Shown here: positions 49,572 to 59,549 of the stretch, in pieces | How positions within the stretch are numbered: the stretch's first letter is position 1 | Layout: each line of letters opens with the position of its first letter | Assembly (NCBI RefSeq): GCF_947500605.1 | Contig: NZ_CANMSJ010000001.1 | Coordinates: 310,001 to 374,000 of the forward strand | Source of the DNA: an uncultured Lacinutrix sp. | GTDB taxonomy: Bacteria; Bacteroidota; Bacteroidia; Flavobacteriales; Flavobacteriaceae | Direction: 5' to 3' | DNA: 64,000 nucleotides | Notes under the pieces: model-generated | Database searches by the model: none | The model's input: the letters and a program-made list of their open reading frames with translations, nothing else | Told to the model about the DNA's origin: nothing | Translations under genes and position numbers: made by a program

Positions 49572-50516
49572 ATGTCTAAAAAAACATTACATGTTACTAA
49601 CGGTGGTAGTTTAACAGATTTTCTTAAAAAGGAAAACTACGAAGGAGAATTGGTTACATGGCACGAAATGCTATGCGAAGGCCCTACCGAAAAAGAAATT
49701 AATACAGAATCCTTTTTTAAAGTAAGAAAAGCTTTTTTAGAATCTGTTTATGAAATAGAATACGATACCGTTAAAATAAAGACAGAAATAGATAAGCTAG
49801 ACGCTGTTAACGATTATGAAGAAGTAGTCCTTTGGTTTGAATACGATTTGTTTTGCCACATTAACTTAATTGCAGTCATTAGTTTATTAAAACAAAAACA
49901 AGTAAGAGTACCAATATACTTAGTTTGTAGCGGTCGTGTTGAAAACGAAAAAGGTCTTAAAGGCTTAGCGGAATTAACTGCTAAACAGTTAAAAGAACAC
50001 TATCAAAATAAAGTAGAACTTACTATCGACGATATTGCTTTGGCTCAAAAAGCTTGGCGTATTTATTGCGAAAACGATCATAACTTATTAAAACCTTTAA
50101 TAACCAGACCGTCTAATTTTAAATACCTAAGTAATTGTTTAAAAGCACACTTAAAACGTTTCCCAGATACAAGAAGTGGTTTGAGTACTTTAGAATATCA
50201 TATTTTAACACTAATAAAAGAACATAATATAAAATCACGTCATCATTTAGAAGGTTACGTGTTGCATTATCAAGGCTTTTATGGCTTTGGAGACATGCAA
50301 ATTGTTAGGATAATAGATGGCTTAGCACTATTTTATAATGAAGAAGAAGTAGATGTTTTATCATTGAACAGAGATGGACATCTTGCGTTAGAACACCAAA
50401 AGAATTTCAGAAAAGCACTCGATTGTAATTTTGTGTTTGGAGGCGTTAATAAACGAGAATTTCAGTTTGATAAAAAAGCAAATAAATTGATTAAAAACAC
50501 AGTGAATGCCAATTAA
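49572..50516 (+). CDS. DUF1835 domain protein
   Basis: LHVTNGGSLTDFLKKENYEGELVTWHEMLCEGP; start at 49572 preferred. Confidence 0.85.
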   Translation: MSKKTLHVTNGGSLTDFLKKENYEGELVTWHEMLCEGPTEKEINTESFFKVRKAFLESVYEIEYDTVKIKTEIDKLDAVNDYEEVVLWFEYDLFCHINLIAVISLLKQKQVRVPIYLVCSGRVENEKGLKGLAELTAKQLKEHYQNKVELTIDDIALAQKAWRIYCENDHNLLKPLITRPSNFKYLSNCLKAHLKRFPDTRSGLSTLEYHILTLIKEHNIKSRHHLEGYVLHYQGFYGFGDMQIVRIIDGLALFYNEEEVDVLSLNRDGHLALEHQKNFRKALDCNFVFGGVNKREFQFDKKANKLIKNTVNAN

Positions 50517-51375
50517 AGATTCAGAATTAATATTAAATCCAGATGGAAGTGTTTATCACTTAAATCTAAGACCAGAACATTTAGCGAATACTATTATTAC
50601 TGTTGGTGATCCCGACCGTGTAGCTAATGTTACTAAACATTTTGATACTATAGAATTCGAAACAAGAAAACGAGAATTTCATACACAAACAGGAACTTAT
50701 AAAGGAAAACGTATCACAGTAATTTCTACTGGTATTGGTACAGATAATATAGATATTGTTTTTAACGAGTTAGATGCTTTAGTAAACATCGATTTAGAAA
50801 CAAGAGAAATTAAAAAAGAATTGACAGCACTTACTATTGTTCGTGTTGGGACTTCTGGTTCTATTCAAAAAGAGATTCCTGTTGATTCTATTGTAATTAG
50901 CGAAATGGCTGCTGGTTTCGATAGTTTACTTCATTTTTATGATAGCGAAGCGTTTCAGAATAAAGATATTTCTAATGCTTTAATGGAACATACAAATTGG
51001 TATAAAGCAAAGTCCGATCCTTATGTTGTTCAATGCGATGCAGGTTTATTAAAACAATTAAGCTCAAGTAAAACAGTTACAGGATTTACTGCTACTAACG
51101 TTGGTTTTTACGGCCCTCAAGGTAGAGTTTTACGTTTAGCACTTCAGGATAACGATTTAAACGATAAATTAGCTAACTTTAATTTTAACGGTAAAACCAT
51201 TACTAATCTAGAAATGGAAACGGCCGGAATTTACGGTATTTCTAAACTTTTAGGACACAAAGCGTTATCTATGAATGCAATCATAGCTAATCGTGCTTCA
51301 GGAAAATTTAGCGAGAATCCAAATAAAATAGTTGAAGAACTAATCACTTATACCTTAAATAAATTAGTTGAGTAG
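50506..51375 (+). CDS. Nucleoside phosphorylase (uridine phosphorylase-like)
   Basis: TIITVGDPDRVANVTKHFD, STGIGTDNIDIVFNEL, VRVGTSGSIQKEIPV, NLEMETAGIYG. Confidence 0.92.
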   Translation: MPIKDSELILNPDGSVYHLNLRPEHLANTIITVGDPDRVANVTKHFDTIEFETRKREFHTQTGTYKGKRITVISTGIGTDNIDIVFNELDALVNIDLETREIKKELTALTIVRVGTSGSIQKEIPVDSIVISEMAAGFDSLLHFYDSEAFQNKDISNALMEHTNWYKAKSDPYVVQCDAGLLKQLSSSKTVTGFTATNVGFYGPQGRVLRLALQDNDLNDKLANFNFNGKTITNLEMETAGIYGISKLLGHKALSMNAIIANRASGKFSENPNKIVEELITYTLNKLVE

Positions 51376-51512
51376 TTTCTTAAATTACTAACATTATATT
51401 TAAGTAAAATGATAACGTTGCGACTAAGCATTTTTACATTTGCAAAATCGTAACAAACAAATAAGATTACCGCTAAAGTTTATTTTAGCGCAGTTGAAAG
51501 ACGGAATTTACT

Positions 51513-52367
51513 ATGAAAACAATAAACATTGGTGGTGTACCAGAGCATTTTAATTTAGCTTGGTATTTAGGACTTAAAAATGCCGAGTATAAAGATGCAG
51601 ATATAAACCTACGTTGGAAAGATTACTTTGGCGGTACAGGTGCTATGTGTAAAGGGCTTAGAGATGGGACTATTGATATGGCGGTTATTTTAACTGAAGG
51701 TATTGTTAAAGACATTATAGACGGAAACAAATCTAAAATTGTTCAAGTTTTTGTAGAAACGCCTCTAATTTGGGGAATTCATGTAGCAGAAAAATCAGAA
51801 TACAAGACAATAGAAGATGTAAAAGGAACCAAAGCAGCAATTAGTCGTTATGGTTCTGGATCTCATTTAATGGCCTATATAAATGCTCAAAACAACGGTT
51901 GGGATATTGAAAAGGATCTGGATTTCGAGGTTATAAAAAACCTAGATGGTGCTGTAGAAGGTTTAACCGAAGGCAAAGCCGATTACTTCATGTGGGAGAA
52001 ATTCACCACTAAACCATTAGTAGATAATGGTACGTTTAGACGTATCGATAATTGCCCAAGTCCGTGGCCATGTTTCGTTATCGCTGTTAGAGAAGACTTT
52101 TTAAAAACTAACAAAGAAGATGTTAAAACTATTTTAGATATAGTAAATAATACTACAGCAGAGTTTAAAGACATTCCAAGTATCGATAGAATGATTGCAA
52201 ACCGTTACGAACAAGAAATTGAAGATGTACAAGAATGGTTGAGTCTTACGGAATGGTCTCAAGAAAACATTTCTAAAGAAACTATTAATAAAGTTCAAGA
52301 CGAATTATTAGCCTTAAATATTATTCCTGAGAAATGGGATTATAAAGATTTAGTTGAGACTTTATAA
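51513..52367 (+). CDS. NMT1/NitT-TauT-like substrate-binding domain protein without apparent signal peptide
   Basis: LRDGTIDMAVILTEGIVKDIIDG, ISRYGSGSHLMAYINAQ. Confidence 0.75.
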   Translation: MKTINIGGVPEHFNLAWYLGLKNAEYKDADINLRWKDYFGGTGAMCKGLRDGTIDMAVILTEGIVKDIIDGNKSKIVQVFVETPLIWGIHVAEKSEYKTIEDVKGTKAAISRYGSGSHLMAYINAQNNGWDIEKDLDFEVIKNLDGAVEGLTEGKADYFMWEKFTTKPLVDNGTFRRIDNCPSPWPCFVIAVREDFLKTNKEDVKTILDIVNNTTAEFKDIPSIDRMIANRYEQEIEDVQEWLSLTEWSQENISKETINKVQDELLALNIIPEKWDYKDLVETL

Positions 52368-52370
52368 ATA

Positions 52371-52616
52371 TTATTAACTCCTCTTTCTTTCCATTTCTAA
52401 GGAAATGAAAATTCATTGCTCCTCTTAAAATAAGAGGAGAGCCAGTAAAATTCAACTTCAATACAAAGTATAGAAAACCAGAACTTCTGTATTAACAAAA
52501 GTCAATAAATAAAAAAGAAGAATAATCTAGCACAGTTCCTCTCTTTAGTCAAAGAGAGGTAGGTTTTCAAAGGAAAAACGGAGAGTTTGAAGAAAAAAAG
52601 CAAAGTGATTTTCAAC
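52371..52616. repeat. Dispersed intergenic element, copy B
   Basis: Shares blocks with 28991-29075; includes perfect CTCCTCTTAaaaTAAGAGGAG (52419-52439) and CCTCTCTTTagtcAAAGAGAGG (52538-52559) hairpins. Confidence 0.7.
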
Positions 52617-53282
52617 CTACCACTCCACTCCAACCAAACCAAGTTTCTCCAACAAAACATTAGTCTCACTAAAATGTTTGTTACCAAACCAATACCCACG
52701 ATTAGCACTCAAAGGAGAAGGATGACCAGACTCTAAAATATGATGCTTCTTTTTATCAATCAGCTTTGCTTTTTTCTTAGCAAAACCTCCCCAAAGTAAA
52801 AATACAACATTCTCTTTTTTATCACTTATAGTTTTAATAACAGCATCAGTAAACGTTTCCCAGCCTTGTTTTTGGTGACTTCCAGCTTCATGCGCACGAA
52901 CCGTTAAAGTCGCATTCAGCAAAAACACACCTTGTTCTGCCCAACGTTCTAGATTTCCACTTATAGGATAAGCAATACCTAAATCGGTTTCAATTTCCTT
53001 AAAAATATTGATTAACGAAGGTGGATGTTTCACACCATCATTAACACTAAAACACAAACCATTGGCTTGATTGTAATTATGATAAGGATCTTGACCAATA
53101 ATAACAACCTTTAAATCGTTGAAATGGCATTTTTCAAAAGCATTAAAAATTAGGTTTTCAGGTGGGAAACATTGTGTTTCGGCATATTGACTCGTTACAA
53201 AAGTCATTAAATCCTTAAAATACGGACTATCAAATTCTGTTTGCAATTGCAATTTCCAACTTTCGTGAATACTTGGCTTCAT
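52617..53282 (-). CDS. ung: Uracil-DNA glycosylase
   Basis: VVIIGQDPYHNYNQANGLCFSV, GVFLLNATLTVRAHEAGSHQKQGWE, LESGHPSPLSANRGYWF. Confidence 0.96.
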   Translation of the reverse strand: MKPSIHESWKLQLQTEFDSPYFKDLMTFVTSQYAETQCFPPENLIFNAFEKCHFNDLKVVIIGQDPYHNYNQANGLCFSVNDGVKHPPSLINIFKEIETDLGIAYPISGNLERWAEQGVFLLNATLTVRAHEAGSHQKQGWETFTDAVIKTISDKKENVVFLLWGGFAKKKAKLIDKKKHHILESGHPSPLSANRGYWFGNKHFSETNVLLEKLGLVGVEW

Positions 53283-53358
53283 AACTTTTAAATATCAACT
53301 ATTAAATTCAGCACAAAATAATACTATCTTTAAGATCTATACCAATCTAAACTATTAA

Positions 53359-53874
53359 ATGACGATTAAAAACGCAACAATCCATGACATTGAAGCCATA
53401 TTTAAACTCTATAAAATAGCTTCAAACTACCAAAAGGCAAAGAAAACCGTTGTAGTTTGGCCAGATTTCGAGCGTGAATTAGTAGAAAATGAAATCACCC
53501 AAAACAGACAATTCAAACTCATTATAGACGGCGAAATTGCTTGTGTTTGGGCAGTTGCGTTTAAAGACGATCAAATTTGGGAAAACAGTAAAAACGATAA
53601 AGCCATTTATATTCATCGTATTGCAACAAATCCGGAGTTTAGAGGACAAGAATTTGTTACTAAAATTGTAAATTGGGCCAAAATTTACGCTGTAAAAAAT
53701 GAAATAGATTTTATAAGATTAGATACTTTGGGACACAACACCAAGCTCATTTCATATTACGGAAAAGCAGGTTTCAATTTCTTAGGAATGTTTACCTTAA
53801 ATAATACAAAGGGATTACCAGATCATTATCACAATCAGCCAGCAGCGCTATTTCAAATAGAAGTTAATAAATAA
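53359..53874 (+). CDS. GNAT family N-acetyltransferase
   Basis: IHRIATNPEFRGQEFVTKIVNWAKIYA, LISYYGKAGFNFLG. Confidence 0.85.
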   Translation: MTIKNATIHDIEAIFKLYKIASNYQKAKKTVVVWPDFERELVENEITQNRQFKLIIDGEIACVWAVAFKDDQIWENSKNDKAIYIHRIATNPEFRGQEFVTKIVNWAKIYAVKNEIDFIRLDTLGHNTKLISYYGKAGFNFLGMFTLNNTKGLPDHYHNQPAALFQIEVNK

Positions 53875-53932
53875 GATTTTCCGTCTACGCGGAAATAAAA
53901 TTACAAGCGTCCCGCTTTCTCGGGAAATCGAT

Positions 53933-55426
53933 ATGAAGAACATTAAATTTCCAACAGCACAAACCATTTTACTTATTATTGCTGCACTTGTAACATTGCT
54001 AACTTGGCTTGTTCCTGCAGGAAAATACGATACTTTGGTTTACAATACAGACACTAATAACTTTACACAAGCAAGCACAGAGAAATCTATAAATCTGCCA
54101 GCAACACAAGAAACATTAGATGCATTAGCTATAAAAATACCATTAGAGAAATTTACTGGAGGCGATATTTATAAAGCAATTAATATTCCAAACACATATA
54201 AAAAACTAGAAGCTAGACCACAAGGTGTTTTTGAGTTTATTAAATCGCCTGTAAAAGGAATAATAGAATCTGCCGAAATCATTTTTTTAGTCTTAATTAT
54301 TGGAGGTCTAATTGGTATTATAAACAGCACAGGCGCTTTTGATGCTGGTATTTCGTGGTTAACCGATAAATTAAAAGGTTACGAATTTATACTAATCATT
54401 TTAGTAACACTTTTAATATCTATTGGAGGCACAACGTTTGGTTTAGCAGAAGAAACCATGGCCTTCTTCCCTATTTTAATACCCGTCTTTTTAGCCGCAA
54501 AATATGATGCTTTGGTTGGTGTTGCTTGTATTTTTATTGGCTCTTCCATTGGTACCATGTGCTCGACCGTAAATCCGTTTAGTACAATGATAGCAAGTGA
54601 TGCTGCTGGAATAAATTGGACTACAGGATTAGCAGGTAGAATACTAATGCTTTCGGCGTGTTTACTAATTTCCATTGGATACATTTTAAGATATGCAAAA
54701 CGTGTAAAAAATGATCCTTCAAAATCTATTATTTACGATGAAAGAGACGAAATAATGGCACTTTTTGGTAAAGGAGAAGCAGAAAGTGTTCAATTTACAA
54801 CGCGCCTTCGTATTTCATTATTTGTTTTTGCAGCTTGTTTTATAATCATGATTGCCGGAGTATCAATGTACGGTTGGTATTTACAAGAAATGTCTGCAAC
54901 CTTTTTAGTAGGTGCTATTTTAATAGGTATTGTTTCAAAAATTAAAGAATCTACGTTTGTCGATACTTTTGTAAAAGGCGCAGGAGATTTATTAGGTGTG
55001 GCATTAATTATAGGTATTGCAAGAGGAATAACGGTAATTATGGACGATGGAATGATTAGCGACACCATGTTATATTACGCCAGTGATGTTACCAACGGCA
55101 TGAATAAAGGTGTATTTGCAAGTGCCATGACAGGTATTTACGCTGTACTCTCTTTCTTTATTCCAAGTTCATCTGGAATGGCAGTTTTAACCATGCCAAT
55201 TATGTCGCCTTTAGCAGATGGCGTTGGTGTAGGAAGAGAAATTGTAGTAAACGCATACCAATACGGAATGGGTTTATTTTACTTAATAAACCCAACAGGA
55301 TTAATATTAGCTTCTTTAGCAATAGTAAAAGTAGGATACGATAAATGGCTTAAATTTATCATGCCGTTGTTTATTACTTTGGTTGTATTTACTTTATTAG
55401 TCATGACGGTTTCCGTATATTTATAG
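53933..55426 (+). CDS. YfcC family transporter (C4-dicarboxylate/amino acid type)
   Basis: TWLVPAGKYD, GIINSTGAFDAGI, FGLAEETMAFFPILIPVFLAAKYDALVG, FFIPSSSGMAVLTMPIMSPL. Confidence 0.9.
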   Translation: MKNIKFPTAQTILLIIAALVTLLTWLVPAGKYDTLVYNTDTNNFTQASTEKSINLPATQETLDALAIKIPLEKFTGGDIYKAINIPNTYKKLEARPQGVFEFIKSPVKGIIESAEIIFLVLIIGGLIGIINSTGAFDAGISWLTDKLKGYEFILIILVTLLISIGGTTFGLAEETMAFFPILIPVFLAAKYDALVGVACIFIGSSIGTMCSTVNPFSTMIASDAAGINWTTGLAGRILMLSACLLISIGYILRYAKRVKNDPSKSIIYDERDEIMALFGKGEAESVQFTTRLRISLFVFAACFIIMIAGVSMYGWYLQEMSATFLVGAILIGIVSKIKESTFVDTFVKGAGDLLGVALIIGIARGITVIMDDGMISDTMLYYASDVTNGMNKGVFASAMTGIYAVLSFFIPSSSGMAVLTMPIMSPLADGVGVGREIVVNAYQYGMGLFYLINPTGLILASLAIVKVGYDKWLKFIMPLFITLVVFTLLVMTVSVYL

Positions 55427-55625
55427 TAACAAAAACAACGTGCTGCTGGTTTAGGTAAAATCAGCTATTGTAATTAAAAAGCGAACAGATCAGTTTTAAT
55501 AAAATCTGCAATGTTATTTAGTATAATGTTGTTACTTCGAGTGGTTTTCGAAGCATAAGAAAATTGTATCGAGAAGTCTTTTAAAAACAGTAGCACTATA
55601 ACCAACAACACACTAAAAAAGTAGA

Positions 55626-56756
55626 ATGTACACAATTATAGGTGCTGGAATTGGTGGTTTAACCACTGCTGTAGTCTTCGAGAAACTAAACATCGACTAT
55701 CAATTATTCGAAAAAGCCAAAGGACCAAACGCACTAGGTGCAGGAATTTGGTTGGCACCAAACGCATTGCAAGTCTTAGAATTTGCAGGTGTTATAGATA
55801 AAATTTTTAAAGTGAGTAATGTTGTCGATCGCATTACATTATCTAATCAAAAACTAAAACCACTAGCCGATAGCAGCCAATTACCTGCAAAAGAAAAATA
55901 CGGTTTCTCTACAGTTGCCATTCATCGTGCAAAACTACAATTGGCTTTAATAGAAGCCATTCCAAAAGAGAAAATACATTGGAACAAAGCCTTTGCATCT
56001 TACAAGCAAGAAGATAATACGGTAACTGTAGCATTTCAAGATGGTACAACAAAACAAATCCAGTATCTTATTGGTGCGGATGGTATCGACTCGAAAGTAC
56101 GCGCACAACTATTCCCAAATTCGCAAATACGTTATTCTGGGCAAACCTGCTGGAGAGGTGTCATGAAAAGCGCTTTACCTTTAGAATATAAAGACAGAGG
56201 TATCGAAATGTGGGGAAAAGGTATCAGGTTTGGCTTGTCTCAACTGTCTGAAAATGAAACTTCATGGTTTGCAGTAAAAAATAGCGAAGCGTTTCAAAAA
56301 GACGATAGAGCTGTTTTAAAAAAGAAGCTACTCTCCTACTTTAAAGAATTTCATCCTTTGGTAAATGAACTCATTAGTAATACCGAAATCAACGACATAT
56401 TAAGAAACGATATCACCGATTTAAAACCTATAAAACACTGGCAAAAAGATAACGTTTGCCTTATTGGAGATGCAGCACATGCTACAACACCAAATATGGG
56501 ACAAGGTGGTGCTCAAGCCATAGAAGATGCTTATTATTTAGGAAAACTGATTGCTAAAAATCCAACCGAAAACAATTTTAAAGCCTTCGAAAACAAACGT
56601 TTTAAACGAGTAAATAACATCGTGAAGCAATCTTGGTTTACAGGAAAAATAGCCAACTTAAATACAGGTTATTCCGTGAGGAATACATTATTTAGTGCAC
56701 TTCCTAAAAAGCTAATAGACAAAAATATGTACTCTGTTTACGATTTAAAAGACTAA
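55626..56756 (+). CDS. FAD-dependent monooxygenase
   Basis: IIGAGIGGLTTAVVFEK, GADGIDSKVRAQLF, CLIGDAAHATTPNMGQGGAQAIEDAYYL. Confidence 0.95.
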   Translation: MYTIIGAGIGGLTTAVVFEKLNIDYQLFEKAKGPNALGAGIWLAPNALQVLEFAGVIDKIFKVSNVVDRITLSNQKLKPLADSSQLPAKEKYGFSTVAIHRAKLQLALIEAIPKEKIHWNKAFASYKQEDNTVTVAFQDGTTKQIQYLIGADGIDSKVRAQLFPNSQIRYSGQTCWRGVMKSALPLEYKDRGIEMWGKGIRFGLSQLSENETSWFAVKNSEAFQKDDRAVLKKKLLSYFKEFHPLVNELISNTEINDILRNDITDLKPIKHWQKDNVCLIGDAAHATTPNMGQGGAQAIEDAYYLGKLIAKNPTENNFKAFENKRFKRVNNIVKQSWFTGKIANLNTGYSVRNTLFSALPKKLIDKNMYSVYDLKD

Positions 56757-56765
56757 TTTTTTTAT

Positions 56766-56837
56766 ATGAAATACACACTAGTCCTATTCGTCTCATTTAT
56801 TAGTTTTAGCTGTAATTCAAAAGATAAAACAAAATAA
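56766..56837 (+). CDS. 23-aa lipoprotein-signal-like peptide (possible remnant) MKYTLVLFVSFISFSCNSKDKTK
   Basis: Hydrophobic signal with SFSC lipobox; TAA directly abuts ATG of AraC gene at 56838. Confidence 0.4.
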   Translation: MKYTLVLFVSFISFSCNSKDKTK

Positions 56838-57677
56838 ATGGCAATAGAAAACATACCCGAACTCTACATTAAGGACAAAACAGAAAGTCCTGATTTATTT
56901 GTTTACGACTTTAAAATGACCACAGATGTTGTTAAAAGTAAGGTGAATTTAGGCATGAATATGTTTAGTTTTCTTCAAGTAGGTAAAAAACAAGTGCATT
57001 TTGCAGGAACATCGGTTGCAGTAAATAAAGACCAATCATTATTACTAAAAAAAGGAAATTGGCTTTGGACAGAATTATTAGACACAGAAGCTATTTATTA
57101 CTGTAAACTCTTTTTCTTTTCTGAAGAAAAACTAACCGATTTTTTAAGCAAATACACAAACGACGTTAAACCGTATAAAGAAGATGTACCTTATTTTGTA
57201 ATTGAAAACGATGCATATATTGCTTCTTTTATTAGTTCGTTAGCGTCAAATACATTCGAAAATCACAATTTTAGTGATGCATTATTAGCTTTAAAATTTG
57301 AAGAAATTTTATTATACTTATTAAATAAATATGGTGATACCTTCGAGTATTACTTACATTCTTTAATTTCTAAAGACGTTTCACCATTTAAAAACATAGT
57401 AGAAAACAATGTGCATTCTAATTTAAAGTTAGAAGAAATTGCCTTTCTCTGCAATATGAGTTTATCTACTTTTAAACGTCATTTTACAAACGAATACAAC
57501 CAAGCACCAGGAAAATGGTTGCAAGATAAACGCCTACAAAAAGCTAAAGAATTGTTACAAGGCGGAGAATTAAAAGCATCTGATATTTACTTAGAAATTG
57601 GCTATAACAACCTGTCTAACTTTAGCGTAGCCTTTAAAAACAAGTTCGGAATTAGCCCAACAGATATTTCAAATTAG
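56838..57677 (+). CDS. AraC family transcriptional regulator
   Basis: LEEIAFLCNMSLSTFKRHFTNEYNQAPGKWLQDKRLQKAKELL, IGYNNLSNFSVAFKNKFGISPTD. Confidence 0.95.
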   Translation: MAIENIPELYIKDKTESPDLFVYDFKMTTDVVKSKVNLGMNMFSFLQVGKKQVHFAGTSVAVNKDQSLLLKKGNWLWTELLDTEAIYYCKLFFFSEEKLTDFLSKYTNDVKPYKEDVPYFVIENDAYIASFISSLASNTFENHNFSDALLALKFEEILLYLLNKYGDTFEYYLHSLISKDVSPFKNIVENNVHSNLKLEEIAFLCNMSLSTFKRHFTNEYNQAPGKWLQDKRLQKAKELLQGGELKASDIYLEIGYNNLSNFSVAFKNKFGISPTDISN

Positions 57678-57813
57678 ACATAAAATATTTAATTAACTGA
57701 TTTACAGCTATATATTGTAAATTAAAGATGTTTTTTTTTCAAAACTAAAAACATTGACCTTTTTTCATAAGTTATTGAGCCGTTTCAATAAATAGAAAGG
57801 TAATAACCCAACA

Positions 57814-57821
57814 TACATTTG
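57814..57821 (+). promoter_or_regulatory. Bacteroidota -7 type box TACATTTG upstream of aldehyde dehydrogenase
   Basis: TAnnTTTG match upstream of 57888, followed by GCTTG-CAAGC leader hairpin. Confidence 0.5.
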
Positions 57822-57887
57822 TACCATAATTAAACAACGCTTGTTTTTGCAAGCACTATTTAAGAATTAAAATTAAAAATTATAATT

Positions 57888-59390
57888 ATGGCAAATGTAA
57901 CAAAACCAGTATTTAAAGAAAGATACGGTAACTTTATTGGCGGTAAATTCGTGGAACCTGTAAAAGGTCAATATTTCGATAACGTTTCTCCAGTAGATGG
58001 TAAAGTATTTACGCAAGCAGCACGCTCAACACAAGAAGATATAGATTTAGCGCTAGATGCAGCACACGAAGCGTTTCCTTCTTGGAGTACATCTTCAGCA
58101 ACAGAACGTAGTAATGCGTTATTGAAAATTGCACAAGTAATGGAAGATAACTTCGAGTACTTAGCAACTTTAGAAACTATCGATAACGGAAAACCAATTC
58201 GCGAATCTCGTGCAGCAGATATCCCTTATTGTATCGATCACTTTCGCTATTTCGCAGGTGTAATTCGTGCAGACGAAGGTAGTATTTCAGAACACGACAA
58301 AAACACTGTAAGCATTGTATTACACGAGCCTGTTGGTGTTGTTGGAGAAATTATTCCTTGGAATTTTCCAATGTTAATGTTAGCATGGAAAATTGCTCCA
58401 GCTTTAGCCGCAGGTTGTACAGCTGTTGTAAAACCAGCAGAGCAAACACCTACTAGTGTTATTGCATTAATGGAACTTATTGGTGATATTTTACCAGCAG
58501 GTGTATTAAACATTGTAACTGGTTTTGGTACGGAAGCAGGTGCAGCTTTAGCAACATCTAAGCGTATTGCAAAACTATCTTTTACAGGTTCTACAGAAAC
58601 GGGACGCAAAGTTTTACACAATGCTGCCGAAAACATTATTCCTGTAACTATGGAATTAGGAGGTAAATCTCCAAACGTATTTTTTCCATCTGTGGCAGAT
58701 CATGACGACGATTTCTTTAGTAAAGCTATTGAAGGTGCATTAATGTTCTCTTTAAATCAAGGTGAAATTTGTACTGCTCCATCACGTATTTTAGTGCATG
58801 AGGATATTGCAGATCTTTTTATCGAAAAAATGAAAGTGCGTTTAAAAGCAATTAAAACAGGAAACCCATTAGATCCAGAAACAATGATTGGTTCTCAAGT
58901 TTCTAAGCCACAATACGACAAAATTCTTGACTATATTAAAATAGGAAAAGATGAAGGTGCAGAAGTTGTTGCTGGTGGTGATGCTGGTAATTATGAAGGT
59001 GAACTTTCTGAAGGATACTACATCCAACCTACAGTTTTAAAAGGAAATAATAAGATGCGTATTTTCCAAGAAGAAATTTTTGGCCCAGTTGTAGCATTAA
59101 CAACATTTAGTTCTACCGAAGAAGCTATTGCTATTGCAAACGATACGCCTTACGGTTTAGGTGCTGGTGTTTGGTCTAGAGATGCGCACGAATTATTCCA
59201 AGTACCTCGTGCTATACAAGCTGGTAGAGTTTGGGTAAACCAATACCATACTTATCCTGCACACGCTCCTTTTGGTGGTGTTAAAGAATCTGGATTTGGT
59301 CGTGAAAACCATAAAATGGCTTTAGATCATTACCGTGTTGTAAAAAACATGTTAATTTCTTACGACAAGAAACCTATGGGATTCTTTTAA
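57888..59390 (+). CDS. Aldehyde dehydrogenase
   Basis: IPWNFPMLMLAWKIAPALAAG, FTGSTETGRKV, ELGGKSPNVFF, NQGEICTAPSR. Confidence 0.96.
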   Translation: MANVTKPVFKERYGNFIGGKFVEPVKGQYFDNVSPVDGKVFTQAARSTQEDIDLALDAAHEAFPSWSTSSATERSNALLKIAQVMEDNFEYLATLETIDNGKPIRESRAADIPYCIDHFRYFAGVIRADEGSISEHDKNTVSIVLHEPVGVVGEIIPWNFPMLMLAWKIAPALAAGCTAVVKPAEQTPTSVIALMELIGDILPAGVLNIVTGFGTEAGAALATSKRIAKLSFTGSTETGRKVLHNAAENIIPVTMELGGKSPNVFFPSVADHDDDFFSKAIEGALMFSLNQGEICTAPSRILVHEDIADLFIEKMKVRLKAIKTGNPLDPETMIGSQVSKPQYDKILDYIKIGKDEGAEVVAGGDAGNYEGELSEGYYIQPTVLKGNNKMRIFQEEIFGPVVALTTFSSTEEAIAIANDTPYGLGAGVWSRDAHELFQVPRAIQAGRVWVNQYHTYPAHAPFGGVKESGFGRENHKMALDHYRVVKNMLISYDKKPMGFF

Positions 59391-59416
59391 TTAAAACACA
59401 TTAAATTAAGTAATAA

Positions 59417-59448
59417 TAAAGCCTTGGATAATCCAAGGCTTTATTTTG
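59417..59448 (+). terminator. Intrinsic terminator
   Basis: AAAGCCTTGGAtaaTCCAAGGCTTTATTTT. Confidence 0.85.
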
Positions 59449-59549
59449 TTTATTAAATAGCACATTAACAAAAGAAGAAAACTAGCAGCACCACTACTCC
59501 AATATAAAAAACAAAAACCACTATTTTTGCGCAAAATTAAATGCTCTAA

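Noticed and set aside
58247-58636. 129-aa minus ORF in aldehyde dehydrogenase
   Set aside because: Antisense shadow of a highly conserved enzyme.
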